Part shown: one piece after another, positions 16,545-23,975 of the stretch
Numbering within the stretch: position 1 is the stretch's first letter
Layout of the letters: every line of letters begins with the position of its first letter
From: Lachnospiraceae bacterium
Lineage (GTDB): Bacteria; Bacillota; Clostridia; Lachnospirales; Lachnospiraceae
DNA length: 45,642 nucleotides
Assembly (NCBI GenBank): GCA_024684215.1
Contig: JAIKXH010000071.1
Span: 1-45,642, forward strand
Reading direction: 5' to 3'
Notes under the pieces: generated by a model
Database searches by the model: none
Seen by the model: the letters and a program-made list of their open reading frames with translations, nothing else
What the model was told of the DNA's origin: nothing
Program-made: the position numbers and the translations under genes

Positions 16545-18206
16545 ATGAAGTCTATTAGAACAAGACTGGTTGCCTCGTTTTTAGGTACAATATTAATACT
16601 GTTCCTGATATTGGCACTGATTGGCGTATATTACCAGATTTCGTCAATCGAATTGCACTCTTCTGAATCGATGAAGCTGCTCAGCGAGGAAAAAACAGGA
16701 GAACTGAATAAATATTTCTCCGGTGTGGAAAGAGCTGTGGATGTACTGGAGGAGTATATAAAGAATAATGTGGATATGCATGAGTACAGAATAAATTCCA
16801 CATACAGAGAGGAATTTTACGGGGAGCTCAAGGAGAATGCCGTAAATGCAGCCAGAGTATTGGGCAATGTAGAATCTGTGTACTTTAGGCCTGACCCTAC
16901 GAGGTATGGCGGCACCGCCGGATTTTTCCTCAATTTAACCAACAGCGGAGATTACGCGGAGCTGACACCGACCAATATTACAAATTATAAAGAGGACGAT
17001 ACCGAACATGTAGGTTGGTATTATGAGCCCATAAAAAAAGGAGGCCCTCTTTGGATGGAGCCGTACTCAAATGAAAACATAAATGTCTATATGGTTTCAT
17101 ATGTTACCCCGGTGTACCTTGGAAGAGAGTTTGTCGGAATACTTGGAATGGACATGGATATGACATTGATCCATGAGGTTATAGACCGGATAGATTATGA
17201 AAAAAGCGTTGGCTTACTCATGAGCGAAAACGGAACGCTTCTGTACCACAGAGATTATCCCAGCGGTTTACTCAGAACGGATTTCCCGGAGGAATTGCAG
17301 GCTCAGGATGAGTTCTTTACGGAAGCGTGTATAGGAACCGGCTATAACTATTCTTATATTGCGGGCGGAGAAAAATACCGGATAATATTAAGCCGTCTGG
17401 AGAATGGAATGATCCTATCCATATCGACGCCGGAATCGGAATTGTTCAAAACGAGAAATGCAATGCTTATAAGGCTTCTGGTGGTATTTTTCCTGGCACT
17501 TGCCATGATAATAGTGCTGTCGACGAGAATGACAAAAAGGATCGTGGAACCTATAGAAGAGCTGACTAACGTTTCATCGAGAATTGCCAAAGGTGAATTG
17601 GGCCAGGAAATAGAGTATCACTCAAAAGACGAGATCGGCTCGCTTGCGGACAGTATCAGAAAAATAAGTGTGGAATTAAAGGTCTATATAGATTATATCC
17701 ACGAACAGGCATATCTTGATGCAATGACAGGCGTCAGAAACAAAGCTTCGTATTTAGCGGAGGAAAGCAGGTTAGAGAGTCTTATAAGAGAGCGGATGGC
17801 ATCATTTACCGTCTATGTTTTTGATGTTAACGGACTGAAAAAAATGAATGACAATTATGGTCATGAGTATGGAGATATGATGATAAAAGATTCTGCTCAG
17901 GTCATAAAAGCAGTGTTTAAAGATAGCTATGTATATCGTATCGGCGGTGATGAATTTGCTGTTATAGCAAAGCATCAATCGGAGAATGAGATTAAAAGGA
18001 ATTTTGCAAAATTTGACGAAATGCTTGAGAATTTTAATCTGGAAAATGAAAAATATGAAGATGACCTTGCAATATCAAAGGGCGCGGCTGTTTATAATCC
18101 CGAAACCGATCAAGAATATGCATCAGTATTTGGACGGGCCGATGAAGATATGTATCACTGCAAGGCCGAATACTACAAAAAACATGGAGACAGGCGCCGC
18201 TCATAA
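16545..18206 (+). CDS. Cache-HAMP-GGDEF diguanylate cyclase
   Basis: 553 residues. Membrane segment (about 9-30), large outside dCache-like sensor (about 35-295), second membrane segment (about 300-322), HAMP (about 323-375, MTKRIVEPIEELTNVSSRIA), then GGDEF domain (about 390-545). The domain has DAMTGVRNKASYL, the substrate motif FDVNGLKKMNDNYGHEYGD and intact GGDEF at 467-471, so it should make c-di-GMP from two GTP. The usual RxxD inhibitory site before GGDEF is absent (FKDS). Four bases separate it from the degenerate GGDEF gene. The + strand terminator lies about 200 bases downstream inside the convergent gene. Confidence 0.92.
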   Translation: MKSIRTRLVASFLGTILILFLILALIGVYYQISSIELHSSESMKLLSEEKTGELNKYFSGVERAVDVLEEYIKNNVDMHEYRINSTYREEFYGELKENAVNAARVLGNVESVYFRPDPTRYGGTAGFFLNLTNSGDYAELTPTNITNYKEDDTEHVGWYYEPIKKGGPLWMEPYSNENINVYMVSYVTPVYLGREFVGILGMDMDMTLIHEVIDRIDYEKSVGLLMSENGTLLYHRDYPSGLLRTDFPEELQAQDEFFTEACIGTGYNYSYIAGGEKYRIILSRLENGMILSISTPESELFKTRNAMLIRLLVVFFLALAMIIVLSTRMTKRIVEPIEELTNVSSRIAKGELGQEIEYHSKDEIGSLADSIRKISVELKVYIDYIHEQAYLDAMTGVRNKASYLAEESRLESLIRERMASFTVYVFDVNGLKKMNDNYGHEYGDMMIKDSAQVIKAVFKDSYVYRIGGDEFAVIAKHQSENEIKRNFAKFDEMLENFNLENEKYEDDLAISKGAAVYNPETDQEYASVFGRADEDMYHCKAEYYKKHGDRRRS

Positions 18207-18218
18207 ACAAGAGGCGCC
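18193..18218. repeat. GGCGCC inverted repeat between convergent genes
   Basis: GGCGCC at 18193-18198 and 18213-18218 can form a 6-bp GC stem covering the stop of the GGDEF gene and the gap to the convergent gene. No adequate T run follows on either strand, so it is at best a weak terminator. Confidence 0.4.
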
Positions 18219-18224
18219 CTCCTT

Positions 18225-18677
18225 TCATGCTGACTTTTTATGATGACCAATGGTTACAAGATAAGAGATTGCTCCGATGAGCAAAAGAACAAGACCTACC
18301 GGAAAATAGTACTTGCTCAAATGACTTGTGGTGCCATATATATCTAGAGCACCTTTGACCATCGAGCCTAAAGTCAGAGTAAATATACCACAGCCATAGA
18401 GCTGCCCGGAAAATGCTCCGGGCAGTTTTTTTGTTTTGGAGTGAGAAATAATGACCAAAGGGAGGACTCCAAGAACAAGTGGGAACACAAATGCATAAAG
18501 CATAAAGCAGGAGTAAACTCCATGGCTGAAATACTCATATACAGCTCCGAACAGAACGCAAAACAAAGTCAGTAATAAATATTTGATTTCGAGTTTTGTC
18601 AGTTTGGTTATTCTTATATTCAGTAATCGTAATTCATCCGAATTTAGATTGTTAATATCCGATGTAGACAATGTCAC
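18225..18677 (-). CDS. Small multi-spanning membrane protein, unknown function
   Basis: 150 residues from a GTG start with AAAGGAG 6 bases upstream. A charged N-terminus of about 30 residues (NLNSDELRLLNIRITKLTKLEIK) precedes four membrane segments. I do not recognise the family. It overlaps the end of the phosphodiester glycosidase gene by 26 bases, so the two are translationally coupled and probably act together at the envelope. A + strand intrinsic terminator is embedded within its coding sequence (18402-18432), and the codons there (KKLPGAFSGQL) appear to accommodate it. Confidence 0.8.
   Translation of the reverse strand: MTLSTSDINNLNSDELRLLNIRITKLTKLEIKYLLLTLFCVLFGAVYEYFSHGVYSCFMLYAFVFPLVLGVLPLVIISHSKTKKLPGAFSGQLYGCGIFTLTLGSMVKGALDIYGTTSHLSKYYFPVGLVLLLIGAISYLVTIGHHKKSA
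18402..18432 (+). terminator. Intrinsic terminator embedded in the opposite-strand gene
   Basis: CTGCCCGG (18402-18409), loop AAAATGCT, CCGGGCAG (18418-18425), then seven T: a textbook + strand terminator. It lies inside the minus-strand membrane-protein gene and is the first good terminator for the operon ending at 18206. Confidence 0.88.
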
Positions 18678-19602
18678 TCACGCTCCTTTCGCTGCTGTTT
18701 CTTTTGCCGGAAACCGGTGTATTTATCACTTCGCCATTATAGTAAAGTGTTGAGGAACCGCCGCCGTCCAGGTTGTATACAGTTTGGGCACCCAGAGATT
18801 TTGCAAATAAAGCCAGCTGATACAAGCTGAGGCCCTCGCTTTCATCTGTTCTTCCGTCAGAAACTATAAAGAGATAATGTCCTTCGCCCATATAACATAT
18901 TGCGGTGCGGGGATTGCTTGTTTTTGCCTTCCCGACTTCATCATCTTCGTTAACAACTACTTCTCCGTTTTCAACGAGAGCGGGTCCGAAGGAAAGGACT
19001 TGCTGTGCACCGTTTGCAAGAAGTTCTTCTGCGGTGATTTCGGATTCGTTTATAATCTCAAAGCTTCCGTCCGAGTAAATGACCAAATCCTGTGCGTCAC
19101 GGTCAGCGCTGGAGCGATAAAGACAGCCGTTTCTGATACAGTAACCGGTTTCCTGAGAACCGTAAAAGTCACCGTTTATCGCAAGTATTGCATCTACACT
19201 TTCCGCGATTTCGGAAGTGGCGGCTTTTATGTTCCTCCCGTAGGTACCGTTTGCAAAAGCGGTTTTTAGATACTCCGGGGAGGAGATATAAACATCCGCA
19301 ACATATATAGTAGTGTCGTATTCGCGATATGTAGAGAGAGTTATACTTATCGGATCGGACTGTAAAGAAACGCCGGCATTGCCTGCATCCAATTCTGATG
19401 TATTATCTGATTCCGCAATTAATAACGAGTTATTCACATCGCTCAAATCTATAACTGTAGGATTGTTGTCCGTATTTGTATCTGCCGTGCTCTGTGAAAC
19501 GACAACCTCAGCGTGTGGGATTACAAAAGTTTCCAGCGCAAGATATGTTGTAAAGCCAAGCAGTGCTGAAATATATATAATTGTGAAAACGTATTTTTTC
19601 AT
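18652..19602 (-). CDS. Phosphodiester glycosidase (NAGPA) family exoenzyme
   Basis: 316 residues. One N-terminal membrane anchor/signal (about 5-22), a linker rich in Asp/Thr/Ser, then a NAGPA domain (about 90-316; PF09992 type). Family hallmarks are ILAINGDFYG, NPRTAICYMGEGHYLFIVSDGR and the catalytic-site strand NLDGGGSSTLYYNGEVIN, followed by SERSVSDIVYIGY. Members remove sugars from phosphodiester-linked glycans outside the cell; in bacteria they are associated with exopolysaccharide or wall polymers. GAAGGTG lies 8 bases before the ATG. It forms a two-gene unit with the small membrane protein downstream. Confidence 0.9.
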   Translation of the reverse strand: MKKYVFTIIYISALLGFTTYLALETFVIPHAEVVVSQSTADTNTDNNPTVIDLSDVNNSLLIAESDNTSELDAGNAGVSLQSDPISITLSTYREYDTTIYVADVYISSPEYLKTAFANGTYGRNIKAATSEIAESVDAILAINGDFYGSQETGYCIRNGCLYRSSADRDAQDLVIYSDGSFEIINESEITAEELLANGAQQVLSFGPALVENGEVVVNEDDEVGKAKTSNPRTAICYMGEGHYLFIVSDGRTDESEGLSLYQLALFAKSLGAQTVYNLDGGGSSTLYYNGEVINTPVSGKRNSSERSVSDIVYIGY

Positions 19603-19749
19603 TGAGTTATCACCTTCTTTTAAGCAAAAATATTTTGTAATTCATAGATAAAGAATAAATGGAAAAAGTGTTAAATTTGTGAATAAAAATTGCAGTTTTT
19701 GTGATATCCTTTATAAGAAGTACCCGGATTGAAAAACTAAGTACGACAA

Positions 19750-19854
19750 ACTGTAAGCAGCCAAACCGTAAGCAGCCAAACCGTAAGCAGCCAAACTGTA
19801 AGCAGATAAACTGTAAGCAGCCAAACTGTAAGCAGCCAAACCGGGAGCAGAGGA
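19750..19854 (+). repeat. 15-bp minisatellite, seven copies
   Basis: Units of the type ACTGTAAGCAGCCAA at 19750, 19765, 19780, 19795, 19810, 19825 and a degenerate seventh copy at 19840-19854 that turns into the ribosome site (AGAGGA) of the next gene. The unit is five codons long, so an open frame through it codes a KQPN-rich pentapeptide repeat, but the best start codon lies just downstream. Confidence 0.95.
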
Positions 19855-19862
19855 CCGATTAC

Positions 19863-20588
19863 ATGGGAAATGAAAACGGAACATGGATAATGTATGGTGT
19901 GGATGCGGACGATCCAAACTGTATTCATAACGTGGAAGAAGCAATAGCATATATAGATAAAGTGGGTTTTTTGCCGCTCTTTAAAAACAATATACCCGCC
20001 TTTTCTCTGGAAGAGAGAACCATGCCGGACTACTGGTGGTCCGGTATTGCCGAAAAGGACCCATGGGAGTGGAGAGAGATAATAGCGAGGAGCGGACGCG
20101 TCGCATACGGCAAATTTTTTGATAAAAAAGCAGGTTTTATATCAAAAAAGTGGCTTCCGTATTTTGTAAATTACAGAAGGGACGGCTATGATTTTGATGC
20201 TATGTGGGAGGACGGAAAAGCCTCGGCCAGACAAAAGAAAATCATGGATCTGTATACGGATGATTTAGAGGATTCGGAATATTTTTCAAATGATATAAAG
20301 CGTCGCGCGGGGTTTGGAAAAGACGGTGCAAAAGGATTTGAGGGTACGATAACTTCGCTTCAAATGCAAATGTATTTATGCGTAAGAGATTTTAAAAGGC
20401 GTGTAAATAAAAAAGGTGAAGAATACGGTTGGCCCGTGGCCGTGTACTGCACTCCGGAACATCTGTGGGGTTATAAAAAGGTGACGAGCGCCTACAAGGA
20501 AAGCTCCAAAGAATCTGAAAAGAAGATAAGGGAGCATATACTTGATATATACCCCATATCGGAAAAATATCTGCCAAAGAAGATATAA
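19863..20588 (+). CDS. AlkZ-related-like uncharacterised protein
   Basis: 241 residues from the ATG at 19863, which has AGAGGA 8 bases upstream. The frame stays open through the minisatellite to an ATG at 19701, but that start lacks a ribosome site and would add a repetitive KQPN extension. The protein is soluble, rich in Trp/Tyr, with PDYWWSGIAEKDPWEWREII, VAYGKFFDKKAGFISKKWLP and WPVAVYCTPEHLWGYKK. The pattern of an acidic WEWR segment followed by KFFxKKAGFIS recalls proteins annotated as AlkZ-related (winged-helix DNA glycosylase relatives); I am only moderately sure. Function unknown. Confidence 0.6.
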   Translation: MGNENGTWIMYGVDADDPNCIHNVEEAIAYIDKVGFLPLFKNNIPAFSLEERTMPDYWWSGIAEKDPWEWREIIARSGRVAYGKFFDKKAGFISKKWLPYFVNYRRDGYDFDAMWEDGKASARQKKIMDLYTDDLEDSEYFSNDIKRRAGFGKDGAKGFEGTITSLQMQMYLCVRDFKRRVNKKGEEYGWPVAVYCTPEHLWGYKKVTSAYKESSKESEKKIREHILDIYPISEKYLPKKI

Positions 20589-20616
20589 TATTTTAATTTT
20601 ATGAAGGAGAAAACAA

Positions 20617-21081
20617 ATGTCACAGGAATTACGTATCAACGATATGGAAAAGATTAAGGAAATCGCGCCGGAGGTATACGCATTTATAAATGACGATTCA
20701 AAATGCAATACGATGATGCCTGACGGGAAAATGCCAATCACCGACGAGTGCTATGCGATAGTGTCAAGCTATACCACCGCAGACAGAGAGACCAAAGAGT
20801 ACGAAAGTCACAGAAAATATCTGGATGTACAGATGCTTATAGAGGGTAAGGAGTACATCGAAATCGCTCCTATTACAGAGCTTAAGGTGAGCAAGGAATA
20901 TGTGGAAGAAAGAGATGTAATGTTTTTCTCAAATGAAGTAAAGGGAGACAATATTGTGCTTGAGCCGATGAAGCCGGCGCTTTTGTTACCCGAAACCGGA
21001 CATATGCCCGGTGTTATTTGCGGCAGCGCTCAGGAAGTAAAAAAGATTGTTGTAAAGATTCCTGTAAGCTACATGAAATAA
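20617..21081 (+). CDS. YhcH/YjgK/YiaL family protein
   Basis: 154 residues, cupin-like fold, family size normal. Diagnostic segments are TTADRETKEYESHRKYLDVQ, LIEGKEYIEIAP and the metal-site region LLPETGHMPG. Relatives (EbgC, YiaL, NanQ) act in sugar catabolism as anomerases or accessory subunits of glycosidases. AAGGAG lies 8 bases before the ATG and 28 bases after the preceding gene. A strong terminator follows. The substrate sugar is unknown. Confidence 0.9.
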   Translation: MSQELRINDMEKIKEIAPEVYAFINDDSKCNTMMPDGKMPITDECYAIVSSYTTADRETKEYESHRKYLDVQMLIEGKEYIEIAPITELKVSKEYVEERDVMFFSNEVKGDNIVLEPMKPALLLPETGHMPGVICGSAQEVKKIVVKIPVSYMK

Positions 21082-21084
21082 ATA

Positions 21085-21133
21085 AAAAGCGGGTCCGTTG
21101 TTTAAAATAAGCAACGAGCCCGCCTTATTTTTT
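21085..21133. terminator. Intrinsic terminator between convergent genes
   Basis: GCGGG-tc-CGTTG pairs with CAACG-ag-CCCGC around a TTTAAAATAAG loop, followed by TTATTTTTTT on the + strand; the A-rich left flank gives a U run on the minus strand too, so it probably serves both directions. Confidence 0.85.
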
Positions 21134-21192
21134 TGACTTGAAAGTCCTGATTTTAGACTTTGAAGCCTTGGTTTTGACTTTAAAGCCTTATG
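21131..21192. repeat. Three imperfect tandem repeats of about 20 bp
   Basis: TTTTGACTTGAAAGTCCTGA, TTTTAGACTTTGAAGCCTTG(G) and TTTTGACTTTAAAGCCTTAT(G) lie head to tail between the terminator and the stop codon of the GH43 gene. They have no obvious role. Confidence 0.65.
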
Positions 21193-21209
21193 AGGACTTA
21201 AAATATATT

Positions 21210-22865
21210 TTATTCTGTATATCTTACGCCCCAAACGCTTTCGTTTGCGCCAACGGCTGTAAATACAAATACATCGGTTCCGGCAAGGTCTTTCTGCTCA
21301 GCAAACACGCCGCTGTAGGTCTTGTCATCAAGAGTAAGAGTCATATAATTTGTACCCTCTTCAAGAGTCCAGGTTCCGGTTTTATCCTCAAGAACCGCAC
21401 TGCCGTCTTCAAGCAGATACATTATTTCGGGCTTTGCAATAGCGTCGCTTATTGTTAGGCCTTGATTTATCATATAATACTTGCCTGTTACGGCTGCAGT
21501 GTCGTATTTTCCGTCAGTGACAGCCTCACCGATCTCTTCATAGGGAAGAGCGCAGGGCCAGGCTTCTTTGTTTAAACAAAACTGCTTAACTCTGGGGAAA
21601 TGCATTTCGTTGCCGGAGTCAAAACGAGTGTGATAAACAAGATAGTGATTTCCGTTGTTTTCATCTATAAATGCGGAATTGTGTCCGGTCGCCATGTAAG
21701 CTGCTTTTAAACTGGGAAGCATATAGTTGCCGGACAGCTTAAGTCCGTAAGGCCAATGATCTGTGTTGGTCTCACAGGTATTTCCTTTTCCGTTCATATC
21801 AATGTAATTGCCGTCTACGGTTTCGCTTCTGTAGCATCTGATCTGATAACCGCCGGTTCTGGCGAGCCCACCGTATGAAACAAATAAATAATAATAGCCG
21901 GCTTCTTTATCATAGAGAATGTAAGGACCCTCTATAGAATGATGATAGCCTCCGAGAAGCCATTTGCCGAAGTAAGGATCGACGTGATTTTCCTCATCTG
22001 CCTCGGGGTGGATCACCTGTCCCGTCGCAGGATCAAGCTCTATAAGGAACATTCCGCCCGACCAGGAACCGTATACCATCCAAAGTCTTCCGTCCTCGTC
22101 GTAAAAAACACTGGGGTCTAGGGCGTTGGGATATTTATCGAAATTGTAGCTGCCGTCAGCTCTCATATAATGAGATTTGGCATAGTCTTCCGATACGTAA
22201 TCGAGTACGTCTGTTTCTGCGATGGTATCCTTGGTGATACCGGAGTACAGCAAATCGCCTGCCCATTCATAGGGCCCCTCTAAAGTGTCGGAGGTGGCAA
22301 AGCCTATGGTTGAGGTATTCCATGTGGAAGAAGCACAATAGTAGAGCGTGTAGCAACCCATTGCCTCGTTGTAAATAACATCGGGAGCCCATAAATGGCA
22401 TCCGCCGTCATCTGTAGGTACAACACTGTTGCCTTTTCCGGCATATCTGAATACATCACTTGACTCAAAAAGCTTTCCATAGACCGGATTGCTGTTTCTG
22501 TATCCGTCGCCTACCGATTGCCATTTGAGCAAATCTGTTGTTTTTGCTGCGGTCATATGGCTTCCGAAAATGTAGTAAGTGTCTCCGTCCTGATAAATTG
22601 AGGGGTCATGGACACTTGCTCCCGCCGTAATGGCGCCTGTGGCAAAAGACTTAAGGTCGACTGTAAAGTCGAGAGTATCGCTTTCTGCTTCATTGCTTTC
22701 TGCGGTTTCGTTTCCGGTGTTTTCGGCTACATTATCTGTTTCTGAAATTTCCGTGCTTGCCGCAGCGTCTTTACCGGTATCACCCGAGGGCGATGCACAG
22801 CCGCATACCGTTAAAGCTATGGCCATAGCTAAAGCGGATGCTTTGAGTAGTTTCTTTTTTTTCAT
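21210..22865 (-). CDS. GH43 family lipoprotein, arabinanase-like
   Basis: 551 residues. Signal peptide with the lipobox VCGC (lipidated Cys23), a Ser/Glu/Asn-rich linker (about 24-70), then a five-bladed GH43 domain (about 75-420). Candidate catalytic residues are the Asp in VHDPSIYQDG (base), the Asp in LDPSVFYDEDG (pKa modulator) and the Glu in HSIEGPYILY (acid). LWAPDVIY and GHNSAFIDENN match endo-1,5-alpha-arabinanases; the C-terminal 110 residues form the extra beta domain of the larger members. It should cut arabinan or related pectin side chains at the cell surface. AGGAGCAGGAAG precedes the ATG. No sugar genes are adjacent. Confidence 0.9.
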   Translation of the reverse strand: MKKKKLLKASALAMAIALTVCGCASPSGDTGKDAAASTEISETDNVAENTGNETAESNEAESDTLDFTVDLKSFATGAITAGASVHDPSIYQDGDTYYIFGSHMTAAKTTDLLKWQSVGDGYRNSNPVYGKLFESSDVFRYAGKGNSVVPTDDGGCHLWAPDVIYNEAMGCYTLYYCASSTWNTSTIGFATSDTLEGPYEWAGDLLYSGITKDTIAETDVLDYVSEDYAKSHYMRADGSYNFDKYPNALDPSVFYDEDGRLWMVYGSWSGGMFLIELDPATGQVIHPEADEENHVDPYFGKWLLGGYHHSIEGPYILYDKEAGYYYLFVSYGGLARTGGYQIRCYRSETVDGNYIDMNGKGNTCETNTDHWPYGLKLSGNYMLPSLKAAYMATGHNSAFIDENNGNHYLVYHTRFDSGNEMHFPRVKQFCLNKEAWPCALPYEEIGEAVTDGKYDTAAVTGKYYMINQGLTISDAIAKPEIMYLLEDGSAVLEDKTGTWTLEEGTNYMTLTLDDKTYSGVFAEQKDLAGTDVFVFTAVGANESVWGVRYTE

Positions 22866-22885
22866 CTTCCTGCTCCTATGTTTAG

Positions 22886-22909
22886 TATAGTTAATTTTAT
22901 TTTACTATA
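22886..22909. promoter_or_regulatory. TATAGT/ACTATA inverted repeat before the GH43 gene
   Basis: TATAGT (22886-22891), twelve bases, ACTATA (22904-22909), overlapping a minus-strand -10-like TATACT (22884-22889). The half-site resembles the ATAGTAT half of the PadR operator about 75 bases away, so shared control is possible. Confidence 0.35.
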
Positions 22910-22958
22910 TTTACAATCATATAAAAAGTTTCCCAAATTAAAAAATGTAAAATACCCC

Positions 22959-22993
22959 TTGACACATAATACTATGTGATATATAGTATTATG
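22959..22993 (+). promoter_or_regulatory. Promoter and 11-bp inverted-repeat operator of the PadR operon
   Basis: TTGACA (22959-22964), 17-base spacer, TATAGT (22982-22987). CATAATACTAT (22965-22975) and its exact reverse complement ATAGTATTATG (22983-22993) flank a 7-base spacer and cover the whole spacer and -10 box. Such ATACTAT/ATAGTAT repeats are typical autoregulatory sites of PadR repressors. Confidence 0.88.
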
Positions 22994-23026
22994 CAACAGG
23001 GGGCATTACATGAAAGGAGAAAATAC

Positions 23027-23347
23027 ATGGAGAACCAGATGAAACGCGGCCTTTTGGACGTGTGCGTGCTGGCTGCCATAAAGGATGAAGATTCCTATGG
23101 GTATCAGATTATTAAGGATATGAGCCCTTATTTGGAGATATCCGAGTCTACACTTTATCCGATACTTAGGAGATTGGAAACGGCAGAGCTTTTGACGGTA
23201 CGCAGCGCCGAACATAACGGCAGGCTCCGTAAGTATTATCATATTACGGATTCGGGATTGGAGAGAATAAACAGTTTCAAAGAAGAGTGGAAAGAGATTA
23301 TGAAAATTTATGAGTTTGTAACCAAGGAGGGAGAAAAGAATGAATAA
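23027..23347 (+). CDS. PadR-family transcriptional regulator
   Basis: 106 residues from the ATG at 23027 with AAAGGAG 7 bases upstream; an upstream in-frame start at 22976 lies inside the promoter. Compact winged helix with the family pattern KRGLLDVCVLAAI, DEDSYGYQIIKDMSPY, ISESTLYPILRRLE and NGRLRKYYHITDSG. It lacks the long C-terminal helical domain, so it belongs to the short PadR-s2 type. It likely represses its own operon through the 11-bp inverted repeat. It overlaps the DUF1700 gene by 8 bases. Confidence 0.94.
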   Translation: MENQMKRGLLDVCVLAAIKDEDSYGYQIIKDMSPYLEISESTLYPILRRLETAELLTVRSAEHNGRLRKYYHITDSGLERINSFKEEWKEIMKIYEFVTKEGEKNE

Positions 23348-23975
23348 AGAAAGCTTTATCACAGAGCTTAAAAATAATCTTGCAGGTCTCCCCGAGGACG
23401 AAATTAAAAAATCGATAGATTATTATGAGGAGATGATAGATGACAGAGTGGAGGACGGAATGCCCGAGGAGGAAGCCGTCGCTGCTTTAGGGGATATCAA
23501 AAGTATTACCAAAAATATTTTGGAAGATATTCCCCTCAAAAAAATAGTTAAAGAAAAAGTAAAGAGTGTAAAACCGAAAAGAGGCCTAAGAGCCTGGGAG
23601 ATCGTTCTCTTGGTAGTCGGATCGCCTATATGGTTTCCTCTCGGACTGAGCCTTGCTATTATAGCATTTGTGTTTGTGCTTGTTTTATATCTCTTGTACT
23701 GGATATTTATATTGGTGTTTTATTTGATAGATTTGTGCATAGCACTATGCGGAGTGGCCGGTATAGCGGCCGGAGTCGTAGCATTTATACAGGGCGGCGG
23801 GCCGGCAGGATTCTTCTTTGTTGGCTGCGGATTGGTATGTGCAGGATTGTCGATTCCGTTTTTCTTCCTTTGCAATATCATAGCTAAGGGAATATTAAAC
23901 CTCAGCAAGCTTATCGGCAGAGGGATAAAATCTATGTTTATCAGAAAAAAGAAAGAGGGAGGTAACGAACAGTGA
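23340..23975 (+). CDS. DUF1700 family membrane protein
   Basis: 211 residues. An N-terminal helical motif of the family (ELKNNLAGLPEDEIKKSIDYYEEMIDDR, EEEAVAALGDIKSI), a basic linker, then hydrophobic segments (about 85-190) making three to four membrane passes, and a Lys-rich end. Members sit between a PadR repressor and a DUF4097 protein in many Firmicutes and are thought to act in envelope stress sensing; the mechanism is unknown. Overlaps its neighbours by 8 and 4 bases, so the three are one translational unit. Confidence 0.9.
   Translation: MNKESFITELKNNLAGLPEDEIKKSIDYYEEMIDDRVEDGMPEEEAVAALGDIKSITKNILEDIPLKKIVKEKVKSVKPKRGLRAWEIVLLVVGSPIWFPLGLSLAIIAFVFVLVLYLLYWIFILVFYLIDLCIALCGVAGIAAGVVAFIQGGGPAGFFFVGCGLVCAGLSIPFFFLCNIIAKGILNLSKLIGRGIKSMFIRKKKEGGNEQ

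Noticed and set aside
18877-19269. Plus-strand open frame opposite the phosphodiester glycosidase
   Set aside because: It has no promoter, ribosome site or recognisable domain; the minus-strand frame carries clear family motifs.
19750-19854. Array resembling a CRISPR
   Set aside because: The units are contiguous 15-mers without spacers and no cas genes are present; it is a minisatellite.
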